Below the pieces are notes generated by a model. That model made no database searches and was not told the origin of the DNA. It saw only the letters and a program-made list of their open reading frames with translations. From NCBI GenBank assembly GCA_012800855.1, contig JAAZIN010000001.1, positions 1 to 39,048 on the forward strand: a DNA stretch of 39,048 bases. The letters run 5' to 3'. Shown here piece after piece: positions 1 to 8,494 of this stretch (positions within the stretch are counted from its first letter, which is position 1; each line of letters opens with the position of its first letter). This stretch comes from Bacillota bacterium. Its GTDB lineage: Bacteria > Bacillota > Dethiobacteria > DTU022. The position numbers were made by a program, and so were the translations under genes.

Positions 1-18
1 AGGCCTGTCCTGCAGCTA

Positions 19-47
19 TTGACAACCCCGCATTCCTGTGGTATGTT
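19..47 (+). promoter_or_regulatory. Sigma-A promoter of the T-box/trpB2 transcript
   Basis: A perfect -35 box TTGACA (19-24) is followed by a 17-base spacer and a -10-like TATGTT (42-47). Transcription would start near base 54, directly before the structured leader. A second TTGACA at 62-67 has no matching -10 box. Confidence 0.7.
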
Positions 48-53
48 ATCGGA

Positions 54-360
54 AATTAATATTGACAGCCGGTGATGGGGAGTAGTAGGCAGGAAGCAGT
101 GAGCCCCAGAGAGCCGGGCGGAGAGTTCTCTCCTGCTGCGAGCCCGGCGCTCATTGCCCTGTTGAATGGACCCCGGAGGTTCTACCCGAAATCCACGGGG
201 AGAGTAGGCGTAGACGGAGCTTTTACCGTTATCCAAAAGCGGGTATAAGGGCTGCTTTTGCGCTCCGTACCCGGCTGAGCGGCCTGCTTGGCAGGCAACA
301 TGGGTGGCACCGCGGGCAATTCCCCCCCCGTCCCATATGGGCGGGGGGATTAATTTTTAT
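54..360 (+). promoter_or_regulatory. T-box leader, tRNA-Trp specific
   Basis: This untranslated leader senses uncharged tRNA and controls premature termination. The conserved T-box core TGGGTGGCACCGCGG lies at 301-315, where the bulge pairs with the tRNA NCCA end. The Stem I specifier region reads GAATGGACC, with TGG (Trp) at 167-169, which fits the tryptophan synthase gene downstream. A C-rich/G-rich hairpin (322-349, stem CCCCCC/GGGGGG around CCCATATGGG) followed by TTAATTTTT is the competing terminator. Binding of uncharged tRNA-Trp should favour the antiterminator and switch trpB2 on. Confidence 0.93.
322..359 (+). terminator. T-box regulated intrinsic terminator
   Basis: A strong GC hairpin (CCCCCC...GGGGGG with an inner CCC-ATAT-GGG helix and a bulged base) is followed by a T-rich run. 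It overlaps the 3' part of the T-box antiterminator, as expected for mutually exclusive structures, and ends 16 bases before the trpB2 start codon. Confidence 0.85.
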
Positions 361-375
361 AGGGAGGTATGGACC

Positions 376-1749
376 ATGAGCAAAAAGGTAACCAAGGTAG
401 TTCTGTCCGAAAGGGATCTGCCGAAGCAGTGGTACAACATCCAGGCAGATCTGCCCAAACCTCTCCATCCGCCACTGCATCCGGGCACCGGCCAGCCGAT
501 CAAGCCCGAGGACCTGGAGCAAATCTTCCCCTTGAACCTGGTGGAACAGGAGTTGAGCACCGAAAGATGGATTGACATCCCGGATGAGGTTCTGGATAAA
601 CTGCTCCTCTGGCGGCCCACCCCGCTGCAGAGGGCGCGCAACCTGGAAAAATACCTGCAGACGCCGGCAAAAATATATTACAAGAACGAGGGGGTCAGCC
701 CCGCCGGGAGCCACAAGCCCAATACCGCCATCGCCCAGGCCTACTACAACAAGCAGTTTGGCATCAAGCGGCTCACCACTGAAACGGGAGCGGGACAGTG
801 GGGCTCGGCCCTCGCCCTGAGCTGCCGCCTCTTTGGCCTGGAATGCAAGGTCTACATGGTGCGGGTGAGCTACGAGCAGAAGCCGTACCGCCGCCTGATG
901 ATGCAGACCTGGGGCGCCGAATGCGTGCCCAGCCCCAGCCCGGACACCGAGTTCGGCCGGCAGGTGCTGAAGGAAAATCCCGCCAGCAGCGGCAGCCTGG
1001 GCATCGCCATCAGCGAGGCCATCGAGGACTGCCTCAACTCGGAGAACACCCGCTACTCGCTGGGCAGCGTGCTCAATCACGTGCTGCTGCACCAGACGAT
1101 AATCGGCCTGGAGGCGCAGAAGCAGCTGGCCGCTATCGGGGAATACCCCGACATTATCGCCGGCTGCGTCGGCGGCGGCAGCAACTTCGGCGGGCTGGCC
1201 TTCCCCTTCATCAGGGATAAGATCTACGGCCGCGAGATTGAAATCTACGCCGTCGAACCCGCCGCCTGCCCCACCATGACCAAGGGTTCTTTTGTTTACG
1301 ACTTCGGGGATACCGCCGCCAAGACCCCGCTGCTGCCCATGTTCAGCCTGGGGCACGGCTTCATCCCCGCCCCCATCCACGCCGGCGGGCTGCGCTACCA
1401 CGGGACGGCCCCGCTCATCAGCCGGCTGCTGCTCGATGGCCTGATCACTCCCCGCAGCTACAACCAGCTGGAAACATACGAGGCAGGCCTCATCTGGGCG
1501 CGCACCGAGGGATATATACCCGCCCCGGAAACCAACCACGCCATCGCCCTGGCCATCGACGAGGCACGCAAGGCCAAGGAAGAGGGCAAGGAGAAGACAA
1601 TCCTTATCAGCTGGAGCGGGCACGGCCTCCTGGACCTTCCCGGCTACGACGCCTACATGCAGGGGAAGCTCACCGGCTATGCCATGTCCGACCAGGAGAT
1701 CACCGCATCGCTGAAATCCCTGGAAGGCCTGCCCAAGCCGCAGGTATAG
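376..1749 (+). CDS. trpB2: TrpB2-type tryptophan synthase beta chain (PLP enzyme)
   Basis: 457-residue PLP-dependent enzyme that joins indole to serine (or O-phosphoserine in some family members) to make tryptophan. The Schiff-base lysine is in the SHKPNTA motif after GVSPAG. A phosphate-binding glycine loop GGGSNFGG and the C-terminal SWSGHG motif are visible. The long form and these motifs match the TrpB2 subfamily rather than TrpB1, which pairs with TrpA. The ATG at 376 is preceded by AGGGAGG at good spacing, so I prefer it to the upstream in-frame ATG at 304, which lies inside the T-box. No trpA or other trp genes are present. Expression is controlled by the Trp T-box just upstream, so it probably serves indole salvage or supplements the main pathway. 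That role is inference; the enzyme family is clear. Confidence 0.93.
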   Translation: MSKKVTKVVLSERDLPKQWYNIQADLPKPLHPPLHPGTGQPIKPEDLEQIFPLNLVEQELSTERWIDIPDEVLDKLLLWRPTPLQRARNLEKYLQTPAKIYYKNEGVSPAGSHKPNTAIAQAYYNKQFGIKRLTTETGAGQWGSALALSCRLFGLECKVYMVRVSYEQKPYRRLMMQTWGAECVPSPSPDTEFGRQVLKENPASSGSLGIAISEAIEDCLNSENTRYSLGSVLNHVLLHQTIIGLEAQKQLAAIGEYPDIIAGCVGGGSNFGGLAFPFIRDKIYGREIEIYAVEPAACPTMTKGSFVYDFGDTAAKTPLLPMFSLGHGFIPAPIHAGGLRYHGTAPLISRLLLDGLITPRSYNQLETYEAGLIWARTEGYIPAPETNHAIALAIDEARKAKEEGKEKTILISWSGHGLLDLPGYDAYMQGKLTGYAMSDQEITASLKSLEGLPKPQV

Positions 1750-1772
1750 GATTGGGAAAAGATACTGTGTTG

Positions 1773-1805
1773 AAAAAGAGGAGCAGCCTTGCTCCTCTTT
1801 TTCCT
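1773..1805 (+). terminator. Intrinsic terminator after trpB2
   Basis: A near-perfect hairpin with stem AAAAAGAGGAGC / GCTCCTCTTTTT and loop AGCCTT starts 23 bases after the stop codon. The 3' arm itself supplies the T-run. Confidence 0.9.
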
Positions 1806-1874
1806 TTGGAGAAAAATCCTTGATACGGTCAGCAGCCGGCCTACCACTGCCGAGCCAGACCGCCATCATGCGAT

Positions 1875-1910
1875 TAAAAATGGGACAAACAGGTACGTCC
1901 CCAATGTCCC
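1875..1910 (-). repeat. Interspersed palindromic repeat, possible selC terminator
   Basis: On the minus strand GGGACA...TGTCCC forms a hairpin around a GGGGACGTACC core and is followed by ATTTTTAA, 24 bases beyond the 3' end of selC. It could terminate selC transcription. The core resembles short REP-type palindromes scattered through many bacterial genomes; that resemblance is from memory and was not searched. Confidence 0.55.
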
Positions 1911-1934
1911 ACGGGTTTGCATGGCGGGCATGCC

Positions 1935-2030
1935 TGGCGGGAGTAGATGGGAATCGAACCCACCGTGGACTTGTTAGGCCCACCACTGGATTTGAAGTCC
2001 AGGAGCGCCACCAGGCCGCCAGCTACTCCC
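1935..2030 (-). tRNA. selC: Selenocysteine tRNA, anticodon UCA
   Basis: 96 bases including an encoded 3' CCA (TGG on the plus strand at 1935-1937). The acceptor arm is an 8-bp stem GGGAGTAG/CTACTCCC (2030-2023 with 1946-1939) with discriminator G; an 8-bp acceptor is typical of bacterial tRNA-Sec. The anticodon arm CTGGA-CTTCAAA-TCCAG puts UCA at 34-36, which reads UGA. A long variable arm and a GGTTCGATTCC T-loop are present. The organism therefore inserts selenocysteine. No selA, selB or selD gene lies in the window, so selC stands alone. Confidence 0.96.
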
Positions 2031-2346
2031 GCGTGACGAAAAATGCTCAATTATCCGGGTTTCACGCCCTATTTTATCAAGAGAGCAGCCAAAAAACAAG
2101 GTTGCTCCCGCAGTTTACCGGCATAATTGCACAACACCTGGCCGCCTTTTCAGCCACATCTTTTTGTCGAATTATCCCGGAGGTTCTATTGCATCCAGTA
2201 GTGCCTTCCGAAAAGATCTATATATGCTATACATTTCCGAAAATTCAAGGTATAATAAGATGCCCTCCTAAACATTGTCCAACGGCGCCGGCAATCCCGT
2301 AAACAGGTTTAGGAGAGAGGCATATTGATCCTTAACCGGGAGGCGA
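2031..2346. other. Intergenic gap upstream of the DUF2339 gene
   Basis: About 315 bases between selC and the DUF2339 gene. I see no convincing coding sequence: the open frame here runs through selC antisense and has no family features. The only signal is a promoter at 2228-2256. Confidence 0.6.
2228..2256 (+). promoter_or_regulatory. Sigma-A promoter for the DUF2339 gene
   Basis: A perfect TATAAT (2251-2256) lies 17 bases after TATACA (2228-2233), a 4/6 match to TTGACA. It lies about 90 bases upstream of the start codon in an AT-richer patch. Confidence 0.6.
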
Positions 2347-4200
2347 ATGGACATGCAGGATGAGTTGCGAAAGCTGCAGGAAGAGGTAAGAGCCCTAAAG
2401 GAAGAGCAGCAAAAGATGGGCGAGCGGTTGAAAGTTGTCTACGAGTGGCTGGCTTTCATGGAAAAGAAACTGCCCCCGCATGAAGCGGCGTCTCTCCCGA
2501 GAAGGGCTGATCTGCCTGCCGCTGCCGCCCCCTCCGCGGCGCCGGAGACTTTGCGAGCTGCCACTCCTGCAGCGCCGCCTCACACGCCCCCTCCTCCGCC
2601 TTCGCGTAAAGCGTCCAGGGACCTGGAGGCGAGAATCGGCGGAATCTGGCTGAACCGGATCGGCGTGATTGTATTTCTCCTGGGGGCGGTATTTTTCATA
2701 AAGCTGGCTTACGACTGGGGCTGGATCAACGAGACAGTGAGGATCGCTATCGGCGCCGCAACGGCGCTCATACTGCTATGGCTCGGCGAAAGAAACCGGC
2801 GGCGAGGCTTTGAAGCCTATAGCCAAGGACTGACCGGAGGCGGCATTGCCCTGCTTTACTTCACCATTTTTGCTTCCTTTTACTACTACGATCTCCTGTC
2901 ATCGACCACGGGCATGGGCCTGCTGATCCTGGTTACAATTGGAGCCGTATCCCTTGCCCTCTATCAAAATGCGCGAGCGGTAGCCGTGGTGGGCCTGCTC
3001 ACCGGTTTTTTAAACCCCGCTCTTTTCGTGGCTGAAGAGCCGCGTTTCGCCCTCATGCTGGTCTATCTGGTTTTGCTTAACCTCGGCATTCTCACCATAA
3101 CCTACTTTAAACGATGGCATTTTATGGGGATTATCTCTTTTATCCTGACCAGCATCTTTCTTGCCTGGGTCCCCATCTACCGCTTTCAGCAACCCACCCT
3201 CGCCCTACCCGCGGTGACCACGCAGGTCTATTTCAGCATTTTCCTACTGCTGTTCCTGGCGCTGCCGCTGCTTGCCCTTGCCCTGGGGCGCCGCTCCCTG
3301 GACTCACCTGATCTTTTCTTGCTGATTGCGAGTGCAGCCGTCTACTACATTCTGAGCTGGGTCAACTTGTACCCCCAGTTCCCCGGCATAATGGGCTGGT
3401 TTACCCTGGGCCTGGCCGGATTTTACCTGCTGGCCGGCCTCGCCCTGCTGCCGGCGGCACGGCGCGACCCCCGGGCCTATTTTGCCGCCTTCGCCATCGC
3501 CGCAGTGCTCCTGGTTCTCTTTGTGCCGCTGCAGCTGCGGGGCGCCTGGATCTTGGCCGGCTGGACCCTGGAAGCCGTCCTGCTCTGTTACCTTGGCCTG
3601 CGCCTTGGGGACCATAGAATACGCGGCGCGTTCTGGATCGTCCTTTTCCTGGCCCTGTTCCAACTGCTCTACGCCGAGTGGACGGTGCCTGTCGATCCCG
3701 TAAACTATCGTTTCCTGCATGGCAGAAGCGCCCTGCTCACCTTCGCTTTTATTGCCGTCCTGCTCTTGCTGAGCCGGCTTTATCACCGTTTTCGGAAAGA
3801 AGGCCCGGAGCCGCCGCAGGAGATTTTCATACTGTCCGGGGCGGCCGGGCTGCTGCTGTTAATCTTCGTCAGCATGGACATCTACCGCTACGGCTCTGTC
3901 CTGGCCTGGCGCACCGGCAACGCTGAATACTACCACAACCTGGCCCTGCTGGTAATGTCTCTTTTCTGGGCGCTGTATGCCGCCGCGCTGATCATAGCGG
4001 GATTCATCCGCAGGCAGCCCGCGCTGCGCTATGCGGCCATCGCTCTCTTCAGCCTGACCGTGGCCAAGGTGATCCTGTATGATCTCAGCTTCCTGCAGCT
4101 GGTCTACCGGATTATTTCGCTGGTGGCCCTTGGATTGATCCTGCTGATCGTATCGTACCTTTACCAGCGGCATCGCAACCGCATCGACCCGGCCGCATGA
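2347..4200 (+). CDS. DUF2339 polytopic membrane protein
   Basis: About 617 residues. Residues 1-45 form a charged coiled coil (LRKLQEEVRALKEEQQ), followed by a Pro/Ala-rich linker to about residue 90. The segment EARIGGIWLNRIGVIVFLLG then opens a long run of hydrophobic helices to the C terminus, roughly 14-18 membrane spans, with a short basic tail. The GIWLNRIGV start and the GLTGGGIALLYF motif are characteristic of DUF2339 (predicted membrane protein). Molecular function is unknown for the family. GGGAGG (2338-2343) sits 3 bases before the ATG at 2347 and 9 before the one at 2353, so either may be used. It has its own promoter and a terminator follows, so it is probably monocistronic. Confidence 0.85.
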   Translation: MDMQDELRKLQEEVRALKEEQQKMGERLKVVYEWLAFMEKKLPPHEAASLPRRADLPAAAAPSAAPETLRAATPAAPPHTPPPPPSRKASRDLEARIGGIWLNRIGVIVFLLGAVFFIKLAYDWGWINETVRIAIGAATALILLWLGERNRRRGFEAYSQGLTGGGIALLYFTIFASFYYYDLLSSTTGMGLLILVTIGAVSLALYQNARAVAVVGLLTGFLNPALFVAEEPRFALMLVYLVLLNLGILTITYFKRWHFMGIISFILTSIFLAWVPIYRFQQPTLALPAVTTQVYFSIFLLLFLALPLLALALGRRSLDSPDLFLLIASAAVYYILSWVNLYPQFPGIMGWFTLGLAGFYLLAGLALLPAARRDPRAYFAAFAIAAVLLVLFVPLQLRGAWILAGWTLEAVLLCYLGLRLGDHRIRGAFWIVLFLALFQLLYAEWTVPVDPVNYRFLHGRSALLTFAFIAVLLLLSRLYHRFRKEGPEPPQEIFILSGAAGLLLLIFVSMDIYRYGSVLAWRTGNAEYYHNLALLVMSLFWALYAAALIIAGFIRRQPALRYAAIALFSLTVAKVILYDLSFLQLVYRIISLVALGLILLIVSYLYQRHRNRIDPAA

Positions 4201-4238
4201 TTGCAAGGTGGAATGCTCGCAGCGAGCCGTGACAGATT

Positions 4239-4268
4239 GGGGCTGGGCATGCCCAGCCCCTAATTTTG
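4239..4268 (+). terminator. Intrinsic terminator after the DUF2339 gene
   Basis: A perfect inverted repeat GGGGCTGGG-CATG-CCCAGCCCC (4239-4260) is followed by TAATTTT. A smaller hairpin GCTCGC/GCGAGC lies just before it (about 4215-4227). Confidence 0.8.
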
Positions 4269-4467
4269 GTAAACATGGCTTCTTCCTGTGAGCCTGTATC
4301 GATGACACAGCCATCTATCTTTTAAAGCAAGGCATGTTTAGGCTGCCTCTTGCTAAATGTTTCCTCCTTTTCTTGCGAGTGCCGCTAAAGCAGGGAAATG
4401 TTAATAATAGATAGAAAAATAAACATTAATTTAAAACGCAGGAAGTCATGGTCAAAGGAGGATGTAT

Positions 4468-5511
4468 ATGCAAAAGGAAATCACCCGCGGAACAAACTTG
4501 TTCGATGACCGGGGCAATCTGACTCAGACAGGGTGGGCGCGCCAGCTGATCATGAACTATAACCGGGAGAAGATGCGGGCGAGCCTGCTCCGGCTCAAGG
4601 AATGGGATTGCTACTGCATCCTCAACCCTCAGCATCAGCTCAACTTAATCGTGGCCGACGTGGGCTATTTCGGAATGGGTCATGTGGACTGGTTTGATTA
4701 CAGGGCGGGGAAAAATAAAAGCAGCCAGGTGTTAAAGCTCTTTACCAGGGGCAAGCTCAATCTCCCCCGCACCGCCGATCGCGGCGACGTGGAGTTTAGG
4801 AAGGGAAACAGCTGGATTAAATTTAAACATCTCCCCGGGCCCATGTCGCAGCGGGAACTGACCTTTGACTTCCCCGACTACGAATTCGAAGGGCGCAAAG
4901 GCATATCCGGCCGCATCGTCCTAACCCGCGACCCCAAGGACGACACCATGGTCAACGTGATCCCCTTTAAAAACCCGCGCCACTTTGTCTACGTGCAGAA
5001 GATTGTCTGCATGCCCGCGGTGGGAGAGGTCAACCTTGGCGGTGAGATTTACAAATTCGAGGGCGAAGCCAACGACAGCTACGCGGCGCTGGACTGGAGC
5101 CGCGGCGTATTTCCCTATCACACCGAGTGGTGGTGGTCCTACGCCTCGGGAAAGGTGAACGGGAAATTTTTTGGCTTTAACATAGACTACGGCTTCGGCA
5201 CCGAATCGAGCAAAAACATGATCTTCTACGATGGCAAAGGCCATCACCTGGACGAAGTCACCTACACTTTTGATCCAAAGGACCCGATGAAGCCATGGAT
5301 CTACCGCAGCAACGACGGGCGGGTTGAGCTGCAGCTGGAGCCTATCTACAGCAACAGGGATCATGTGAGCCTGCTCGTATTGGAAACCAACGGAATTCAT
5401 GCCTACGGCTTCATTACCGGCACGGTAGTCCTGGATGACGGGACAAAACTTCACATAGAGCGCAAGGACCGGGTTTTCGGTTCAGCGGAATACTGCAAGC
5501 ACCGCTGGTAG
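4468..5511 (+). CDS. DUF2804 family protein
   Basis: 347 residues, soluble, no signal peptide or membrane segment. Aromatic and beta-rich composition with motifs such as GHVDWFDY, FPYHTEWWW and YGFGTESSKNM matches DUF2804, a conserved family of unknown function in which the protein opens with a short NLFDDRGNL-type segment. The start at 4468 has AAAGGAGG six bases upstream; the ATG at 4462 overlaps that ribosome binding site and is unlikely. A TetR regulator follows in the same direction after 115 bases, suggesting shared or reciprocal regulation. I cannot assign a reaction; a lipid- or hydrophobic-ligand-related role is only a guess from the TetR partner. Confidence 0.82.
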   Translation: MQKEITRGTNLFDDRGNLTQTGWARQLIMNYNREKMRASLLRLKEWDCYCILNPQHQLNLIVADVGYFGMGHVDWFDYRAGKNKSSQVLKLFTRGKLNLPRTADRGDVEFRKGNSWIKFKHLPGPMSQRELTFDFPDYEFEGRKGISGRIVLTRDPKDDTMVNVIPFKNPRHFVYVQKIVCMPAVGEVNLGGEIYKFEGEANDSYAALDWSRGVFPYHTEWWWSYASGKVNGKFFGFNIDYGFGTESSKNMIFYDGKGHHLDEVTYTFDPKDPMKPWIYRSNDGRVELQLEPIYSNRDHVSLLVLETNGIHAYGFITGTVVLDDGTKLHIERKDRVFGSAEYCKHRW

Positions 5512-5626
5512 GAAGCCTTCGGCTGATGGCGGGACGCAGTCCAGCGGTTCGGCCAATGCTTGAGGCTGAGCCGCTGAAGCGTTTTCCCATGGGCCTCCCG
5601 CTCCAGCGGAAGCGAGGTGAATAGAC

Positions 5627-6217
5627 ATGGCTACCGAAAAAGCAAGCACCAGAACAAGAATCATGAAAGCCGCCGTGGAGATAATCGGCAAGGAAGGAAA
5701 CCTTGGCGCAACCGTCAGGGAGATAGCCGAAAAAGCAGGAGTTAACATTGCCGCGATCAACTACCACTTCAGTTCCAAGGAAAAGCTCATTGAGGAAGTG
5801 GAGCGGGTGGCCATGGAGCAGGTTACGTTGATTTACGACTCCCTGCTCGATGGCCGCGGAAGCCTCCGGGAGCGCCTGATGAGATGGGCTGACAAACTGA
5901 TGAGCTACCTCATCGATTACCCGGGTATCATCTACATGTTAGGCGCCAAGGTTCTGCAGGGCGAGAATAAAGGCGCCGGCATGGAGGATTACCTCAGCAT
6001 ATCCGATGTCAGGCTGAAACCGGTGGTGGAGGAACTGACCGGGATTAGCGATGAGAAAATGCTCTCCTTCAAGGCGCTGCAATTGATTTCCGGCGTAGTC
6101 TACCCCGCCCTGATCTACTCGGGGGCGAAGAAGGCATTCGGGAAGATCATCAGCAGCGAACGGGCCCGACGGGAATACCTGGCCTCGCTTATCGACAGCC
6201 TGGTAAGGCCTGGGTAA
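5627..6217 (+). CDS. TetR/AcrR family transcriptional regulator
   Basis: 196 residues. The N-terminal helix-turn-helix is clear: TVREIAEKAGVNIAAINYHF followed by SSKEKLIEEV (about residues 26-56). The remaining 140 residues form the helical ligand-binding and dimerisation domain with no recognisable ligand signature. The start is supported by GAGGTG seven bases upstream. The gene lies downstream of the DUF2804 gene in the same orientation and is the likely regulator of that pair; no operator palindrome was identified with confidence. The effector is unknown. Confidence 0.9.
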   Translation: MATEKASTRTRIMKAAVEIIGKEGNLGATVREIAEKAGVNIAAINYHFSSKEKLIEEVERVAMEQVTLIYDSLLDGRGSLRERLMRWADKLMSYLIDYPGIIYMLGAKVLQGENKGAGMEDYLSISDVRLKPVVEELTGISDEKMLSFKALQLISGVVYPALIYSGAKKAFGKIISSERARREYLASLIDSLVRPG

Positions 6218-6238
6218 GTAGCTCCCGCTTTTCTTGTT

Positions 6239-6360
6239 AAATCCCCCCGGCCCCCCTTTGGCAAAGGGGGGAGTTTTTTTAGTTCTTTTTCCAAAGGTGG
6301 GAGTTTATTTAGATCATTTGCAAAGGGGAAAGCATCTGAAGCTCTTTTGCAAAAATAAGC
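6239..6360. repeat. Head-and-tail dispersed repeat, copy 1
   Basis: A GC-rich palindromic head (AAATCCCCCCGGCCCCCC-TTTGGCAAA-GGGGGGAG) is followed by degenerate tandem units of about 29-31 bases, each starting GCAAAGG or CCAAAGG and ending in a T-run (starts near 6261, 6291, 6320 and 6349). The same head and the same style of decaying tail recur at 25871-26034. The head can act as a bidirectional terminator between the convergent TetR and helicase genes. Confidence 0.75.
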
Positions 6361-6429
6361 TGCTTGATTGTATGGCCTTTCTTCTGCGACGCCGGGCTAC
6401 TCAACGAACATCCCAGCAGCAAACAAATA

Positions 6430-8271
6430 TCAATGCTCATTTTCTTTTATTTCCATTATCTTTTCTGCATCCTTCATTAACTCCTCCAACAACTCTGTCT
6501 GTGATTTCTTGTTCTGAACGACTTCAAAAATGCGTTCATCTATGGTGTTTTCTGCCTGAATAAAAATATATGTACATTTATTTATTTGACCTTTACGATA
6601 AATGCGATCATGACTCTGATAATATTCTTCGTAGCTGTATGACATGGAGTAGTATATCGCGTAACTACAATTTGTTAAGGTAACGCCATATTTTAAAGTT
6701 CTTGGATGAGCAATGATATAGTCAGCAACGCCATTTTTAAACTTAAGTATACTGTCATCAACATCCTTCGTATTGCCAAAAGCTGTCACAACACTTTTGT
6801 CTTTATTTTTTAGCAAATTATATATCCGATTAATTTCATATTGAAATTGACACCAAATTATAGCTTGATGACTTCCTATTTCATCTAACACATTCAATAA
6901 TTCTTTTTCTTTTTTATCATGTAAAAAGAGTTCCTGGCCATCTTTAATAATAAACCCAGAAGTTATTTGTCTTAATTTCATTAGAGATGCAAGTTTTGTA
7001 GCAACATTTACCTCATGTTCTTTATCTTGCTCCATAAATTTTGTATAGTAATTGGTAAGCATTTCATAATATTTTTCTCTTGCTTTAGTAGGTAAGACTA
7101 ATTTGCGAATCTGGTATATTTTTTCGGGAAGTTCTAGGCATTCTTCTTTGGAAAGCGTTATAGACCTGCTGCCCACAAGTTCAGCAGCTTCTCTCTTACC
7201 CTCTTTTGTATTAAAAAAATAATCCGTCCCGTATGTTCCAACCTTTTTGATTAATTTGCTACACATTGGGTTTGACGTTGAAAAAGTTTTAGGATCTATT
7301 AATTTCATTTGCGGAAAATATTCTAATATATGATTCGGTGCAGGTTTTCCTGATAACAAGTACAGGTATTTCAAATGTTTGCTAAAGTCCCTAACAGCTT
7401 TATAGATTTTTCTAGAAGGATCTTTTAACATTGAGCTTTCATCTACTATAAGCCCTGTGACGTTAAGATTTTTGTAGAACTCAACTTTTTGCCTAAATAA
7501 CTCAGGGTTAACTATGTAATGTGTCGCCCTTTGAATTAATTGCCTTTCAATCATTGCCAAACTTTCACGAACATTTCCCGCATCCCAAGTATCGCTACCA
7601 ATAAACCTGTCCTCAATTGGAATATCTTCATCAATTTTGTTCCAGTGAAGATATATTTTCTTGTAATCTTCAATTGTAATATTTTTGCTTAAAGGCAATA
7701 ATTTCATTTTGGGATAAAACCTAAAGCAATCACTCATCCATGCGGTTTTAATAATTGTCTTAGGACACAATATTAAGAATCTAGCATTCTCTTTTCGCTC
7801 TTTTTGAGCAATAATCTCCAAGGCAAGGACTGTTTTCCCTGTTCCAGTGTCATAGTAAAAAGCAAACCGATCAAAGATATCAGCTATGATTGCACCAGCT
7901 TTTTGATGCGGCAGCAGTTCATCGCTTATACCTAAATAATCATCAAATGGATCTTTGTTCCGCAACCGCCTCTTAACTAGATTTAATTTTTCATTAAGTC
8001 TCTTAAACTCTCGATTTCTTTTATCTGCAATTTTTAAAGCCTGCTTAAGAAATTTGTTGGTATTTTCATCAACCAAAACATTGTTTTCTTGAAATACCTT
8101 ACATATAAATATAACTTCATCTAAATTTTCTATATTTAACCTTATGGCAGCTATGCCGTTCTCTTTAATAGTGGCGTTTAATTGGAAAGCAAGTTGTTTA
8201 TCTTTAGAGTTCTCAATTTTTAAGTATATAACGTTATTGTTTTTTGTTCTTTTATCTCTATAAGCTTTCAT
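6430..8271 (-). CDS. SNF2/DEAD-like superfamily II helicase, AT-rich, probably acquired
   Basis: 613 residues. Helicase motifs in order: LLPHQKAGA near 119, Walker A DTGTGKT at 141-147, DExx-type VDESS at 276-280, motif III LLSGKPAPN at 305-313, and motif VI SHDRIYRKGQ close to the C terminus. This is the two-RecA-domain architecture of SNF2-type DNA translocases. The extra N-terminal 110 residues are charged, with a coiled-coil-like KRNREFKRLNEKLN stretch and no recognised domain. Base composition is strongly AT-rich (AAA/ATA/TTT codons) against GC-rich neighbours. Start ATG 8271 has GAGG at suitable distance. No methylase, nuclease or other defence/phage gene adjoins it, so its role is open: an orphan phage-type helicase or a single-gene defence protein are both possible. 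Confidence 0.85.
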   Translation of the reverse strand: MKAYRDKRTKNNNVIYLKIENSKDKQLAFQLNATIKENGIAAIRLNIENLDEVIFICKVFQENNVLVDENTNKFLKQALKIADKRNREFKRLNEKLNLVKRRLRNKDPFDDYLGISDELLPHQKAGAIIADIFDRFAFYYDTGTGKTVLALEIIAQKERKENARFLILCPKTIIKTAWMSDCFRFYPKMKLLPLSKNITIEDYKKIYLHWNKIDEDIPIEDRFIGSDTWDAGNVRESLAMIERQLIQRATHYIVNPELFRQKVEFYKNLNVTGLIVDESSMLKDPSRKIYKAVRDFSKHLKYLYLLSGKPAPNHILEYFPQMKLIDPKTFSTSNPMCSKLIKKVGTYGTDYFFNTKEGKREAAELVGSRSITLSKEECLELPEKIYQIRKLVLPTKAREKYYEMLTNYYTKFMEQDKEHEVNVATKLASLMKLRQITSGFIIKDGQELFLHDKKEKELLNVLDEIGSHQAIIWCQFQYEINRIYNLLKNKDKSVVTAFGNTKDVDDSILKFKNGVADYIIAHPRTLKYGVTLTNCSYAIYYSMSYSYEEYYQSHDRIYRKGQINKCTYIFIQAENTIDERIFEVVQNKKSQTELLEELMKDAEKIMEIKENEH

Positions 8272-8494
8272 CAATAATCTACCTCAATTTAGTAGCTCAA
8301 GAAATTAAGCCACTTTTACTTCTTTCTCCTTTTTTAGGGTTTATTCCAAGGCAAGGCTCTGATTCCAAAAAAGACAATTCCCAAAGAATTACCAGTAAGG
8401 GATACAAGGGTATTGTCAATGCTTTAGACATTAAGAACATTCAATATGCTCAAATTTTTTCCTGCAGCAAGTGTCCCTTTTTTGTCTCGAGTGT

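Noticed and set aside
229-1986. 585-codon open frame antisense to trpB2
   Set aside because: It lies opposite a well-supported enzyme and the T-box, has no domain features, and is explained by the GC-rich codon bias of the plus strand.
1820-2302. 160-codon open frame overlapping selC
   Set aside because: It passes through the tRNA-Sec on the opposite strand and has no recognisable protein features.
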